Shown: positions 23,855-35,988, counted from the stretch's first letter. The stretch is DNA of 64,000 nucleotides from Hybos culiciformis (GCA_964007475.1 CAXFZM010000140.1:62001-126000), one strand, 5' to 3'. Program-made: numbers and translations. The notes: generated from the letters alone by a model not told the origin.

Positions 23855-23978
23855 TTGAAGGAAAACTGAACGTCTTAGCGAAGAGGGAATGTATGGCCGA
23901 AAATTGCCTGTCGCAGAAAATTAAGGTATTGGGTAAATTGATTTTTTCTAATTTTCTAGTTTTAGAAGGAGAGGTTTC

Positions 23979-25865
23979 CTAAAGTAAACTTTTAAGTTCG
24001 GGGTCGTCTTCTTGTAGTTTGGCAATTTTTTGTAAGTCGTATTGAATAATGTTTTCTGAATTAACTTCTTCAATGCGGGAAAGGCTATCGGCAACTACAT
24101 TACTAGCGCCTGAAATGTGTTGAATGTCAGTAGAGAATTGTGAAATAAAATCTAAGTGACGTGTTTGTCGAGGATTGCGCTCGGTTTTAGAAGCAATTGC
24201 ATTGAGAAGTGGTTTGTGATCTGTGTAGATCGTAAAGTTTCTACCTTCTATGGCATAACGAAAGTGTTTTAATGCGGCATAAATTGCTAAGAGTTCACGG
24301 TCAAAAGCAGAATATTTCTTCTCGGCAGGTGAAAACTTGCGTGAGAAAAATGCTAATGGCTGCCAAGAATCGCAAGTGTACTGTTGGAGAACAGCACCCA
24401 TTGCTATCTCGGAAGCATCAGTGGCGATGCTGAACTTAGCGTTATCAGCAGGAAAAACTAATAGCGTTGCGTTGGCCAAGGCTTTCTTCGAATCTTCAAA
24501 AGGTTTGTTAAGTGAATCGGACCATGTGAAATATTTCTTTTTGGATTTTGATTTGCCAAAAAGAGTAAGATGTTCATAAATTGGTGCGACTGTTGTTGCG
24601 ATGTTAGGAATGAAACGATGGTAAAAGTTTATCATTCCTAAGAAACGTTGTGTAGATTTCATTGAATTTGGAATTGGAAAATCTAAAATGGTTTGAACTC
24701 TATCTTTTGAAGGTAAAATGCCATCTTTAGTGACAGTGTGACCTAAAAATTTTAAGTGATCGACACCGAAAACACATTTAGCTAAGTTAACAGTTATGCC
24801 GTACTCTTGTAGGCGTAAAAACAATAGTCTAAGTTGTTTCGCGTGGGTACTTGAATCTTTAGAGGCTACTAAAATGTCATCTATGTAAACGAAAGAGAAA
24901 TCTAAACCTTTACAAACTTCGTTGATGAAACGTTGAAATGTTTGTGCGGCGTTGCGAAGACCAAAAGGCATGCGTTTGAATTCAAACAAGCCCATCGGTG
25001 TAGTCACTGCCGTTTTGAAAATGTCCTCTTTCGCTACTGGTATTAAATGGAATGCACGGACTAAATCGATTTTTGAACAGATTTTGCATCCATTTAGGTT
25101 GGTAGCGAAATTTTGGAGATGTGGGATTGGATACCGATCTGGTATTGTAACCGCATTTAGTTGACGGTAATCGCCGCATGGTCTCCAGTCGAGGCTGTCC
25201 TTTTTCTTCACCATATGGAGAGGTGACGAAACAGGTGAGGATGAAGGTTCGCAGATACCTAGTTCGTTCATGAGTTCAAATTCTTGTTTGGCTGCTTTAA
25301 GACGATTAACGTCTAATCGTCGAGCGCGACAAACGGGAAGTTGACCATTTGTATTGATGTGATGCACCACGTTGTCCAAAACTGGTTTAAAATAATTAGG
25401 GGCTTCTATAATTGATGGAAATTCCTTAATTATTGGAGAAAAAATATTTTCGACTAATAAAATTTTGGGTGTAGGAGTTCCTATATTTAAACTTAAGGTG
25501 TTTACTTTAAGATCAGTTAGGGGATCGATTAACCTTTTGTTTTTTATATCAACTATAAGACCGAATTTGTTTAGAAAATCAGCACCTAATATTGGCCTAT
25601 CTATACTAGCTATAATGAATTGATGAATAAAGTCTCTTCTAAGTCCTAAGTTTAATTTTAGCATTTTGCATCCAAAAGTTTTGATGTTAGAACCATTAGC
25701 TGCGGAGAGAACTGAGCTATTTGCAATTACATTTGTGTTTTTCGCTGGTATGACAGAAAGGTCTGCACCTGTATCTATTAGAAATTTTATGTTGTTAATT
25801 TTGTCGTCGATGATTAAGCGACAAGTGTTTGTGCCGCCGTCACTGCTGGTCGCTACAGCAGGTTG
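23979..25865 (-). pseudogene. pol: A2 protease, reverse transcriptase and RNase H
   Basis: A 561-codon frame runs 25664-23979 and is open upstream to the gag end, where [10 protein letters not shown] (about 25770-25800) is the protease active site. RT signs are [33 protein letters not shown] and the catalytic [13 protein letters not shown]; RNase H signs are [32 protein letters not shown] and [10 protein letters not shown]. The frame ends at a TAG (23979-23981) where A-outer has CAG, so a Gln codon was lost. An 8-nt deletion near 23909 then shifts the frame into the integrase. Confidence 0.93.
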
Positions 25866-25870
25866 GCGTT

Positions 25871-26941
25871 CTAGTTTGGGGACTGTTGGTCCGGGTTACC
25901 ACAAGTACATTTCTTCGCATCTTTGCCAAATTTACGATGGTACCAACAAGCACGATTTGGATTAGAATTTGAAGAAGATCTGTCTCTATTAAAATTTTGA
26001 TTTGAATTTGTATTGCGGTTTGTACTTGAATTGGAATTTGAGTTCGAATTTGTATTTGAATCTGAAGAGTTGCGAGATTTTGATCTACTCTGATGTTGTG
26101 ACGAATTCGAACGATTTCTGTTTTGTCTAGAGCTATTAAAATTTTTGAATTTTATGTCTATTTGTTCTATAATTTTTTCGAGTCTAGATAGTCTGTGTCC
26201 GACTTCAGAGTTTGGATTCGATACTTGAAAAAGAGAAGAAGTTTGTTGTGCTTCAAAAATTTTGTCGGCAATGATAGCTAATTGCTCTAGGGTTTTGTCT
26301 TCAACCGAAATGATTGCGATTTTTACTACCTGAGGGAGTTTACGTAGCCATAAGGTTTTTATCTCTTCTTCGCTAAAAGAATTGCTACCTGCCAGTTGAC
26401 CTATGGATCGCAAAACTTCTGATGGTTTTTGATCTCCTGAGTTTTGGTTATCAAATAAGGTCTCTAAACGTTTTATGTCTGACAGTGCATTTCGATCTTT
26501 TAGTGCATTTTTAAGTTGAGTGTATTTATTAGCTTGAGGAGGGTTGGTTAGAATATCGATGACTGATTCGCATGCTTCAGATGGTAATGAAGCTACTGTC
26601 AGTGAGTATTTGGTAATGTCGTTGGTGATTCGGTTCGCCGCAAATTGGGCTTCAGATTGGATGAACCATGTTTTGGCTCTTTGAGTCCAAAATTGTGGCA
26701 TTCGAATGTTTACAGCTCTAATGTTATTATTTGTATTTTGATTTTGATTCGCGTTAGAATTTTGATTATTTTGAGTATTTTGACTAGTACTGGGAATGTT
26801 ATTATTGGGAATGTTAATTTCCTGCTCTTGGTTGGGAGGGTCGTCGTGAATAATTTCTTCTTCATTATCATTTATGGCGTTTATATTTTCTGAAGTGTTG
26901 TGAGAATTCTCCCGCTTTGAAGTATTGAGAAAACCAAACAT
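25871..26941 (-). CDS. gag: A2 Gag
   Basis: A complete 356-codon frame with ATG at 26941. Residues 1-75 are acidic and Asn-rich, about 80-230 form a capsid-like region ([20 protein letters not shown] through [16 protein letters not shown]), then a Ser/Asn/Arg-rich spacer and a C-terminal zinc motif ([19 protein letters not shown]) of the Cys-x2-His type. This atypical Gag motif (not the retroviral CCHC) is reported for CsRn1-like Ty3/Gypsy elements. Pol follows in a different frame with overlap near 25870, suggesting frameshift expression. It appears intact. Confidence 0.92.
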   Translation of the reverse strand: MFGFLNTSKRENSHNTSENINAINDNEEEIIHDDPPNQEQEINIPNNNIPSTSQNTQNNQNSNANQNQNTNNNIRAVNIRMPQFWTQRAKTWFIQSEAQFAANRITNDITKYSLTVASLPSEACESVIDILTNPPQANKYTQLKNALKDRNALSDIKRLETLFDNQNSGDQKPSEVLRSIGQLAGSNSFSEEEIKTLWLRKLPQVVKIAIISVEDKTLEQLAIIADKIFEAQQTSSLFQVSNPNSEVGHRLSRLEKIIEQIDIKFKNFNSSRQNRNRSNSSQHQSRSKSRNSSDSNTNSNSNSNSSTNRNTNSNQNFNRDRSSSNSNPNRACWYHRKFGKDAKKCTCGNPDQQSPN

Positions 26942-27656
26942 ATTTTAAAGTGTTGTGCAAGAATGCTCTTTTGAGAAAAAAATTTTTTTTCGAGTTAGTT
27001 TGAGTAAATAGTGATTATAAATTGTTTGTTTAGTGAAGAAGAAAAAAAAATTTTTTTTTTTTTTTTTATAATAATAAAAATTTTTTCAAAATAAAGTTCG
27101 ATTAAAATTGTAGCGAAGCAAAATAAATTCGAAAGAATTCTCGAATGGAATTATTAATTGTATTGTTTACAATTAGTTTTCTTCTTTTACAATTATAGTA
27201 CCGTGTATGATATTCTGATTGCTTAGTACTTAAAACAATTTTATTTAAAATTTATTAAAAAAAAATATAAATTTTTGTTGAACGTATAGATCCGGTTTTA
27301 ATAGCAAGTTAATATTAGTAATCAAAAAAAATTTTTGTTAGAATTTAAAAAATTTTGTTTAAATATCTCAATATTTACTTTATGTCGTTTGTAACCGGTT
27401 GTTATGAAAAAATTTTTTTTTTTTTTTTTTTTTAAATATTTTTGGTGTTTGTTATAAAAAAATATTAATTGAATTGCTCAAAATGAAAAAAATTTTTGGC
27501 GTTTGTTACGTTTCGTAATACACGGTCTGTATGCTCAACATAAATTTATGTAATATATGCTTATGTAAATTAATTTAAAAAAATTTTATCTTAGTATTAT
27601 GTTTTATGTATTGAAAAAAAATGTTTTATTTACATTTGCGTATACAAAAATTCTAA
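26942..27656 (-). other. A2 leader, gag-proximal part
   Basis: A+T-rich leader with long T/A tracts, homologous to A-outer 39737-40475. No gene is seen. It ends at the Harbinger insertion; TAA at 27654-27656 is duplicated. Confidence 0.85.
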
Positions 27657-28107
27657 TGCGTTGTTTATAGCTAATTGACCTATCTGAAAAAATGGTACCG
27701 TAAAAACCGTTTTTCTATGTTATTATTCTATTTATACTTAAGCAAATTTACTGAAAATGAAGATATTAATTTTATCTATTTTTCGTAAAAAGAATTTTTT
27801 AAAAATATTTTCAAATAACTAAGAAAATTGAATTTCTTTTTTTTTGATATCACAAAAATTTCATTACTTCACAAAACTATTTTTTTCTTTCTTTTTCATT
27901 ACGTTTCCTACCTATCATAATATTTTTTTACGACATCTTTTCCTGTCAAAATTTTCAGATGATTAATAAAAAAAAAACAAATAAAGTTTATTTTAAAAAA
28001 AAACGTGATAATTTTCAAATTTAAATTTTTAAGTTTCAAAATAAATTTAATTTTAAAAAATTATTAAAATAATAATAAAAAAAATAGTAAACATTTTTTT
28101 TTTAAAA

Positions 28108-29230
28108 ATGAATGATGAACCAATACATAATCCACAAACTTTGGATTTAGTTTTAACAAAAGCCAAAGATAAGGAACTACAAATCAAATTAATATTGGAA
28201 GTTCAATCTTTCCTGCTTTTGTATGACAAAAGCAACAAAGAGTACAAAAATTTAACAAAAAGGAACGAAGCTTGGAGGAAAATTGGAATTATTTTGGGAA
28301 TACCAGGTAAGTTTGGAGAAATAAAAAAAAATGTTGGGTTAAAGTGCAGTTTACTGATGTTCAAGTCCGATTTAGATGATCAGTAGTTCTGTTCAAATGA
28401 AAGAAAGTTTTTGGGCTTAGTTCCAATTTCAGAGATATGATTTCCCGAATAACATGCTAAGTGAATTTAATTTTTAAATTTTAAAATATTGAATCTTAGT
28501 CGGTAGCCGCATCAACTCATTAAGCTTTATTTTTTAGCGATTTTAATAAATATTTTATAAATATTTGGAAAAGAACCCTGTTTTGATGTACCTAATATAT
28601 AAAAATTTTGGAGGAATTCTGTGAAGCAGGCAGCTTCGGGGGTACAAGTAAACTTCGCTTTTTAATAGTACGAAACTATGTAAGTAATTATTTTAAATTT
28701 GGGGAGTGTCGCAAACTGTGGGAAAAATTAAGAAATTCTTTCCGACAATATTATTCTTCGGAAAAAAAAGGTATGCCAAGTGGTTCAGGTAGTGGAAAAC
28801 CAATTAAATGGGAGTTTTACGAGGCGATGTCATTCCTAAAGCCATGTATGGATTTCAAATCGTATGTATTTGAATAATTAAAGATTCCGAAACACAATTT
28901 TAATTTAATTTTTTACTTTTAGAACAATTGGATCTTATGAAACTGAGACGTCACCAATATTTTTTTTCCGAAGAAGAAGCCAGCGAATTATCTGTGTTAT
29001 TTAACCCAGAAAATGAGCCACCAGCAAAAAAAGCTAAAAAAGACAACGTAGATCAGCTAGTTTGGGCTGTAACACAGCTAATTGATATCGAATCAACAAA
29101 ACTTGATGATGAAGAAAGCGGATTTTATAAATATCTGCAGCATTTAGCGAAGGAAAAAATTTCAGCAAACAGACGTGTAGAATTTCAAGCTAAATGCTTA
29201 AATCTACTTTTGGAGTACTCCGACAAATGA
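28108..29230 (+). pseudogene. Harbinger MADF/Myb-like DNA-binding protein, spliced, frameshifted
   Basis: Exon 1 starts at ATG 28108 and runs to a CAG|GTAAGT donor near 28306, with the first MADF helices (LILEVQSFLLLYDKSNKEYK, AWRKIG). Exon 2 (about 28667-28858) carries CRKLWEKLRNSFRQYYSSEK and IKWEFYEAMSFLKP and ends at a GTATGT donor. Exon 3 follows a TTTTAG acceptor at 28922 and runs to the stop at 29230. In exon 3 the T8 run near 28970 shifts the frame relative to the expected splice phase, so this copy is probably disabled. The product would bind element ends and assist transposase nuclear import. Confidence 0.8.
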
Positions 29231-29355
29231 TTTTTTTTTTTAAATAATGAAGCATACGTGTGTGCATATGACAATATTTTTTTTTAATTATTTTGTGATA
29301 TTATGTATAACATTCAGAGCTGACTAAATTTAAGTATTTTTGTGCTGAATAGAAT

Positions 29356-29635
29356 ATGCAATACCAGTATACCGGTGCTGCAAAAATACTGCACTATTTA
29401 TGCACAATATACTGGTACTGCAGAAAATTTAAGTATGCTGGTACTGCCTAAGTACTGCAGTATTTTTTGATACTGTACTGTTCTGCAAAAATACAAGTAT
29501 TTTTGCAGAATATTACAGTATCAGAAAAATACTGCAGTACTTAGGCAGTACCAGCATACTGGTACTTAAATTTTCTGCAGTACCAGTATATTGTGCAAAA
29601 ATACTGCAGTATTTTTGCAGTATACTTATATTGCA
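29356..29635. repeat. Large hairpin between the convergent Harbinger genes
   Basis: Arms of about 135 bp face each other around 29491-29492 (centre GCAAAAATACAAGTATTTTTGC-like). They share long identical blocks, for example CACAATATACTGGTACTGCA and TACTGCCTAAGTACTGCAGT. Small indels separate the arms. It is either a foldback MITE nested in the transposon or an element-encoded convergent terminator-like structure. Confidence 0.88.
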
Positions 29636-30402
29636 AAATAATTAAATTCTGATAAAATTTAAGACTGAAATGGCTGTATTAGAATTAATCAATGCATTTA
29701 CCAATACACAGTGTTGGTAAAAATGTTTCATAAAAAATACAATTAATTTTTTAATATTTTTAATCAATATCAATTATGTGAGTCTTATTTATGTAAAATA
29801 TTTTTTAAATTTTAAAAAAATTAAAAATAATAAAATCAATTGTATTTTTAATTAATTTTAAACGTTTGGTTTTTTTTAATAAATATGTATTTAAAAAAAA
29901 TATCTTTTTGTGATGCGAATTATTAAATAATTATTTTGAGAAATTGATGTAATAAAATTATGTATCTATCGAAATAAAAAAATAAATAAATCTGATTGCA
30001 TTAATAAAAAACGATTTGTTAGAATTATTGAAAAGAAATTTTTTTTGAGCTCCTCCATAATTAAAATTCCGTTATTAATATAAATATTCTAATGTAAAAT
30101 CCAATAATGAAATATATGAAAATTATTTTGAAATAAATGATAACGAATACAAATAAATCATACGATATTTATAAAAATTCGAACAATCAAAAATTTTAAC
30201 TACCAATCTGAAAAAAAAAGAAAATAGTAAAAAAAGTATAAGATTGAAAAAAAAAAGTATAGCATTATTAAATTTTATTTTTATGATAAAAAAACAAAAT
30301 TATAATTATAAAATTTTAACGCATTAATATAATTTATTTATAATACACATTTTAAAGAATTAGGTATTTAAAATTAATGAAAGTTATGAAAGTTAATGAA
30401 AA
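29636..30402. other. Harbinger intergenic A+T-rich spacer
   Basis: It lies between the hairpin and the transposase stop codon. Long A/T runs, no gene seen. Confidence 0.7.
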
Positions 30403-31772
30403 TTAATTTAAAAAAATTCTGTCATCAAAACTGTCGACGTCCTCTTCATATATCATTCTCCATTGGTAGCTAAGGGCACCTTTGTTTACCATCCAATTTG
30501 CTAAGTTTTCCCTGATATTATAACCAAATGAAGCGGGATAATCAGCTACTTTTGGCTGATCGGTATTACTTTGAAATGGTTCGTTCAGGTTCCTTTTATT
30601 TTCCATTTCTTCGATTGAGGTTCTCAAAAAATTATGTAGGATACAACAACAAAGCACAATTTGATCACCATGTTCAACATTAACTTGTATTTTTCAAAGC
30701 AGACATCTCCATGTGTGGGCCATTATCCCAAATGAATTTTCTACTACCCTCCGAGCTCTTGAAAGCCTAAAATTTTATTTTTTTTTAAATATTTATTAAT
30801 TTTTTATTAATGAGCACTCATATACCTATAATTAAATATTCTCTGTTTTGGAGCTAAATTACTACCGGAATTTACCAAGTTAACCTTAAGTCCAAATGCA
30901 GCATCGCCAATTAAAAAATATGGTGTTTTTTCATGAGTTTCTTGGGTCGTTAACCCAAGTTCTTCCAAACTGGGTATTACAAAAAATTCAACTATAACTA
31001 CTGCTACCGTAATATCCAACATTTACCTTTAAAATAATGCCTAAATTTAAAAACCACGTTTTCATTAAATCAAAACTATGTTACCATAATAAACTTGTAA
31101 TCTGCACCTGCAACAGCCATCAAGTTGGTTGAAAAAGTCTTTTTATAATTGAAATATAATGAACCTGAATTGGGAGGAGAAAATCTAATACAATGTTTGC
31201 CATCAATAGCACCTAAGTAATTTGGAAAATTCCATCTTTGATAAAATTTTTCCTTTTCTTTCAACCAGAACTCTTCTGTGAAACTTGAAAATACAACTGC
31301 ATTGAATTTGTTGTTGATTGCATTTACTGTTTGATGAACAATCTTTGATATCGTACTGCAACCCATTAAAAATGAAAACGCCATAGCCCGAAAATTCGAT
31401 CCAGTTGCGAGGTACCTTAAATAGAAAAATAATTACTTGTTTGAATTTTTACAACTTATGTTTGTTTTGCACTGACCTCAATGTAATAAATAATTTTTCT
31501 TTGCTGCTAATAAAATCTTTTCTTCTGTTGTGTCTTGAGGGTTTAATATCATTTTTAATTATTTGAAGTAAATAAGCAAAATAGTCCTTACTCATTCTTA
31601 AATATTCAAAATACTTCTGTGGGTACATTTCCAGTTTCTCTATTAGTCTGAAATATTCGCCATCAGATTTTCTACTTCTCAACATTGGGTGAACCTGATA
31701 CAGCCGTTTTTTTCCTTTTTTTAGTTTTATAATTGTTACTAATAAAACAGCTAGCACTTTAAGTTTTCTCAT
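30403..31772 (-). pseudogene. Harbinger DDE transposase, multi-exon, degraded
   Basis: The start is taken as ATG 31772; upstream codons belong to the MITE. Exons: 31772-31485 (DUF-like N-terminus, KYFEYLRMSKDYFAYLLQII), donor GTCAGT; about 31412-31085 (SNFRAMAFSFLMGCSTISKIV; first Asp in YLGAIDGKHC), donor GTAACA; about 31023-30830 (FLIGDAAFGLKVNLVNSG) and about 30768-30403 (VVENSFGIMAHTWRCL with the catalytic Glu; CCCILHNFLR tail). The exon covering the second catalytic Asp has a stop and a frame change near 30970, and a TGA lies near 30700. DDE_Tnp_4-type nuclease family; inactive here. Confidence 0.85.
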
Positions 31773-31808
31773 TTTTTTAATAATTTTTTTTAATTTTTTA
31801 TTACAAAT

Positions 31809-32361
31809 CAGGGATGCCAACTGGGGTGTTTTACCCTGGAGCTTCTAGTTTTTCAACAGAAACTCCAGTCTCCAGGTTTTTTAAAATTTTACCATTTTGT
31901 TTTTCAAAATTCATAATTTTAAAGTAAAATAGAAATTCACATAAACTTTTCACCAGTAGATGTCATTTTACTTGCCTATACTAGAACTTTTGTCGGCTAT
32001 GTGAATAAATTTTAACAGATTTTCTAATAAAGAAAGCTACAAATTGGCTGATTTTTTTTTAAATTGGGGCCCAAAAAATCGGGGGCCCATAACTTTAAGA
32101 AATAATTGTTCTCATTAATTAACTAATATTTTTCTAATTTCAATTATTATGTATTTTAATTTATTGTATTTATTTTATATTACTTTTTATAAAGTTTTAT
32201 TCTAATTTGAATTATTTTTTTATCTGCGGTTTATTTTATGTTTCGTTTGTTTATGTTAATAATAATGTAATTTATAATTTATTATTTTTTCTATTTTTCT
32301 TTCTACATTTTTTTGTTTTTCAACTCTCCAGTTTTTCCTCGGTCAAGAGTTAGCAACTCTG
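31809..32361. mobile_element. hAT-type MITE inside Harbinger
   Basis: 553 bp flanked by the 8-bp duplication TTACAAAT (31801-31808, 32362-32369). Ends are inverted: CAGGGATGCCAACT versus CAGAGTTGCTAACT read inward from the right. No coding capacity. It lies just upstream of the transposase start and may have altered its promoter. Confidence 0.92.
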
Positions 32362-32639
32362 TTACAAATATTATTACTTTTTTGCAAAATATTATTTTTT
32401 TTTTTAAGTTTCGATAAATAATGAAATACGCCATCTAAAGAAATTTAAATGTATATAACTTTTAAGTTTAATATTGAAACGCGAGCGATTACTATTTTGT
32501 TATTAAGCCGATAATGTCGCAATTTCAAGTTTTGTATTTTTTGCAGTTGATTTTTTACTTTCAGATAAAATTAGCTGTGAACAGGTTTCCGGATCATTCC
32601 TCCAAAAATTACTTTACTGTGGTAGCTATAAACAACGCA

Positions 32640-32932
32640 TAATGATATAAATTAATATTATTGTAATAATTTATTTTATTTTGAAATACATTTTTGTATT
32701 TATTTACTTACAAAAAAATAAAAATTTGATTGTGGGCAAAAATAAAGTTTGAATTTTTTATTCTAAAGTTAAATTTAATTGTTAATAAATATTAGGAATA
32801 ATAAATATTGAATAATAAATATTAGGAAATTGTACAGCTTACCGATTGTTGTTTTTTACCAGGTGATGTGTTGCACTGCTACGATCTTCTACATGTCAGT
32901 TTGTTGTTTTTATTTTCTTCTACAGACTTTTT
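32640..32932 (-). other. A2 leader, middle part
   Basis: It resumes after the Harbinger insertion and matches A-outer 40478-40616 and 40826-40940. A-outer has about 210 extra bases (40617-40825) relative to this copy. No gene seen. Confidence 0.85.
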
Positions 32933-33074
32933 GAAGTTTATACTTCTTTAGCGGCGTTGGAAGAAATTTGGTAGAGAGTAAAAATCCATTTTCATATAGA
33001 ATTTTTCTGAGAATCGTCATCATTTTTCTGAGAATCGTCCGTCATCATTTTAAAAAAAAAATTTAAAAAAAAAA

Positions 33075-33155
33075 TGTATTCATTGGGGAATCGAACCTGA
33101 CACCTTCACTCTTATAGTCCGATGTTCTAGCCACTAGCCACATAGCCCATATGAT
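33075..33155 (-). repeat. tRNA-like (SINE-like) module, minus
   Basis: On the minus strand it has an A-box-like TGGCTAGTGG (33131-33140) and a perfect B-box GGTTCGATTCC (33087-33097), followed by an A/T tract. It does not fold into an acceptable tRNA by eye. It is inverted relative to, and about 70% similar to, the module at 33335-33400. Confidence 0.6.
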
Positions 33156-33334
33156 TTAGGATTTCTAAAATATAATAAAAAAATTCTAATAAACCATTCA
33201 TTTTTTTGTTTTTATTTTATTGTAGGAGAATAAAAAATAATACTCAAAAAAAAAAAAAATAAGAAAAGAATTAGAATACTCAAAAAACGAGTTTGAAAAA
33301 TTAACTAACACAAACAAAAATAAACTCATATAGA

Positions 33335-33400
33335 CAATATGGCTTAGTAGTAGAACATCACACTGTAAGTCTGAAGGTTCGATTCCCAATGACGAGTTTT
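33335..33400 (+). repeat. tRNA-like (SINE-like) module, plus
   Basis: A-box-like TGGCTTAGTAG (33340-33350), B-box GGTTCGATTCC (33376-33386), then CCAATGACGAG and a T-run. It shares the layout and much sequence with the inverted module at 33075-33155, including AGAACATC and CCAATGA next to the homopolymer. Confidence 0.6.
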
Positions 33401-35540
33401 TTTTTTTTAATAAAGAAACAAATCATTTTAGTATTTTTGGAAAACGTTAAATATTCAGGATATATGATAAAAATTAAATTTTTGCACCACTTAACAATTC
33501 TTGAATTAAAATAAAAATATGATTTATAGTTTTTCATTAAAAAAAAGAAATTAAATAATCCTTTTCTTTGTGGGTCACCAAAAAAATTCTCATGTGACAA
33601 CGGAATTTATTGTCGATTTATTTATATATGTATAATAAAATAAGGGACTATGAAATAATTAAAAAGTAATAGTTAGCAATAGAAATATACATTTATTTTT
33701 TGATCCTATATTTTTTAATTTATAGCTTAAATATTATTTGCCAAATTCGATCCTAATTTCAATTTGATATTTTCGTCTATTTTTTATTTTGACATGCAGA
33801 TTGTGAAAACTTCGGAATTTCACGCAGTTACGAATGATTACATATAAAAATATAAAATATTGTTAACTTCATATTATTTAACGTCTCAAATTAATTATAG
33901 ATTTAGTCTAGACAAATAATATTATTTCCAGTCGATGATGAACTTTTACAGATAAGACTTAGGTATATAAACAAAATACAATAAAATAGATTTAAATGCC
34001 AAAATTTAATAAAATTATTTAACAATTGATTAACATGAACAAAAATTTAGTAAAATGTCTTAAAATTCGATTTATATGAACAAAATTTCGATTTATAATT
34101 CATAATGTTTAATTTAAATTAGTTATTCGAGCTGATTTTCCATCAAATAAAATAATTTTCGAAACATCTGGGAAATGTTTTTACACACTCTAGATTATTT
34201 TTATTTTCATTTTTATTTTGAAATTAGTTTAAAATAAAAAATGAGACATAAGTTTTTCTAGACAAATTTTTTATTTTTAATGTGCAATCAACCCTATTTT
34301 TGTCAAATATTTTAATTTTTTTTTCTCATAATAATTAGTTTTTTTGAGATATTTAAACAAACCAAAATGTTTTTATCAGCCACTAATTTATTATTTTTTA
34401 TACATATTCTATTTTTGAAGCAAAACACAGAGCTAAGTAAAATTGTAGCAAATTTGGTTCAAAAAAATTTGCAAATTAGGCGCTCTTTGATTTTTTATTT
34501 TAATTTATATAAATGGAAAAAACTTTTAATTAATAAATAGTGTTTTATAATTTTATAATACATATTATAAAATTAAAATGTAGCTAAAAACTTATTTGAG
34601 AACTTACTTGAAAACTGTATAATTTCATATATGAATTAATGCAATTGAATATTGCTATAAAATGGATGTAAAAAATATTGGAAACGTTGACAGATGCATA
34701 AATTTAAGTATCGAGATGCTATTTCTTTTAAAATTTAATTGTGAAAAAAAAACTATCCTATTCAGAAATCAGTTTTTTAATAGCGAGTTCAATGAACTAT
34801 TTTTCAATATTGTGGGCAATATTCACAGCTTTTTCGTGCAATCTTATTTTCACAATAGAATTAACATAATCTTGTGATCATTCATAAAAAATTTAGACAC
34901 CGGATAATAGGTATATCACTAAAGTCCCAACTAATTTTCAAACATGTTTTACCACTTACTATGACAAGACAGTTATATGTATATATGTATTTAAACAAGC
35001 ATTTGTTAATCCTGTTGTAGTTAATAAGATAATAAACGCTAAAAAAAGTACGAATTTCCCGGGAGAAAAATAAGTAAGAAAAGTGATCACATTTCATTTC
35101 ATGTTTCATGTTTTTGTTTTATTTTTTTACAGAGATCATGTAACCACTAAAGTTATAAACATTATATCCTATAAAACAAATTTATAATATTGGACGCACT
35201 AAACTCGTTACAAATAGTTTTATTAAAGCCTTGAGAAACAACATAGGTATATTTTGGCATTGATAGTATAGATATCGATCAAGTAATTTATCATTATAGG
35301 TTTTCCCGGCTCAAAATATGCAAAAAAAAATTTTTTCAAAATAGGTAGCTCTGGTGAAATAAAGATTACCAGACCAAAAATTTTGGGTAGGAATTCATAA
35401 TTATCGTACACTTTTTTAATTTCAAATATATGTTTATATAGGGCCCAATATTACAAGCAAAAAAATTACATATTCTACCAATAAAAAAATTATGATCAAA
35501 AAAATTAAAAATTATTATGTTCAAAAAAATTAAAAAAAAA
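33401..35540. other. A+T-rich interior of the foldback-like insertion
   Basis: No reading frame with recognisable content and no strong repeat. Short frames (for example 34662-34877) have composition expected by chance. Confidence 0.6.
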
Positions 35541-35749
35541 CACGAAGCAGTCATAGAACTGCCAACAGAAGTTTATACTTAAAGATTTAAAAACTGTGGC
35601 TACAAATGATGGGCTGCTCAGTACAAAATGTAAATTAAAATAAAAATCAGTCCATCAGTCCAAAAGCAGTCCATTATTTGTAGCCCCTGTTATTTCATAG
35701 TTTAAATCTAAGTATAAACTTCTGTAGGCAGTTCTATGACTGCTTCGTG
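35541..35749. repeat. Palindromic foldback MITE-like sequence
   Basis: Inverted arms start CACGAAGCAGTCATAGAACT at both ends and continue through GAAGTTTATACTTA and CTACAAATNATGG, nearly 85-90 bp per arm with small differences. It marks the right end of the insertion in the A2 leader. Confidence 0.85.
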
Positions 35750-35973
35750 TTTTTTTTTTCACTGTTTGAACTTGTGTGCAGAAAAATTTTTTTATTAAGT
35801 ATTTTTTTCTTTTATAGTGTTAGAGAAAAAATGTGTGTTTGTTAAATTTTATATATTTTTTTTTTAAGGTTATTTTTTAGGTTATTGATAATGAAAAAAT
35901 TTAAGTGTTGGATTTAATCAAAGAAGAATAAAATGTGGTTTTTTGGGTTCGTTTTTATACCAATGATTTGGTA

Positions 35974-35986
35974 GGCGGGGTCACCA
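35974..35986 (-). promoter_or_regulatory. A2 primer binding site
   Basis: Minus-strand TGGTGACCCCGCC lies 2 nt inside the LTR; the A-outer equivalent is at 41182-41194. TGG at the start fits pairing to a tRNA CCA end. Confidence 0.8.
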
Positions 35987-35988
35987 AT

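Larger units (their letters stand above)
27657..32639. mobile_element. PIF/Harbinger DNA transposon
   Basis: 4983 bp with 17-bp terminal inverted repeats TGCGTTGTTTATAGCTA and 3-bp duplication TAA (27654-27656, 32640-32642). The empty site is preserved in A-outer near 40475. It encodes the standard pair for the superfamily: a Myb/SANT-like (MADF) protein on the plus strand and a DDE transposase on the minus strand, convergent. A hAT MITE lies at 31809-32361 and a 280-bp hairpin between the genes. Confidence 0.95.
32933..35749. mobile_element. Foldback-like non-coding insertion in A2 leader
   Basis: The A2 leader is interrupted between its ACAGACTTTTT sequence (about 32921-32931) and the T-run at 35750, which are contiguous in A-outer near 40945. 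The insert begins GAAGTTTATACTTC, and the same GAAGTTTATACTT occurs inverted in the palindrome at its right end (35541-35749), so it may be a foldback element with a truncated left arm. It holds a pair of inverted tRNA-like modules at 33050-33400 and otherwise A+T-rich DNA. No coding region is supported. Confidence 0.7.

Noticed and set aside
33075..33400. Functional tRNA genes
   Set aside because: A-box and B-box motifs are present but stems do not pair well by eye and the modules sit in a mobile insertion; treated as tRNA-like/SINE-like.
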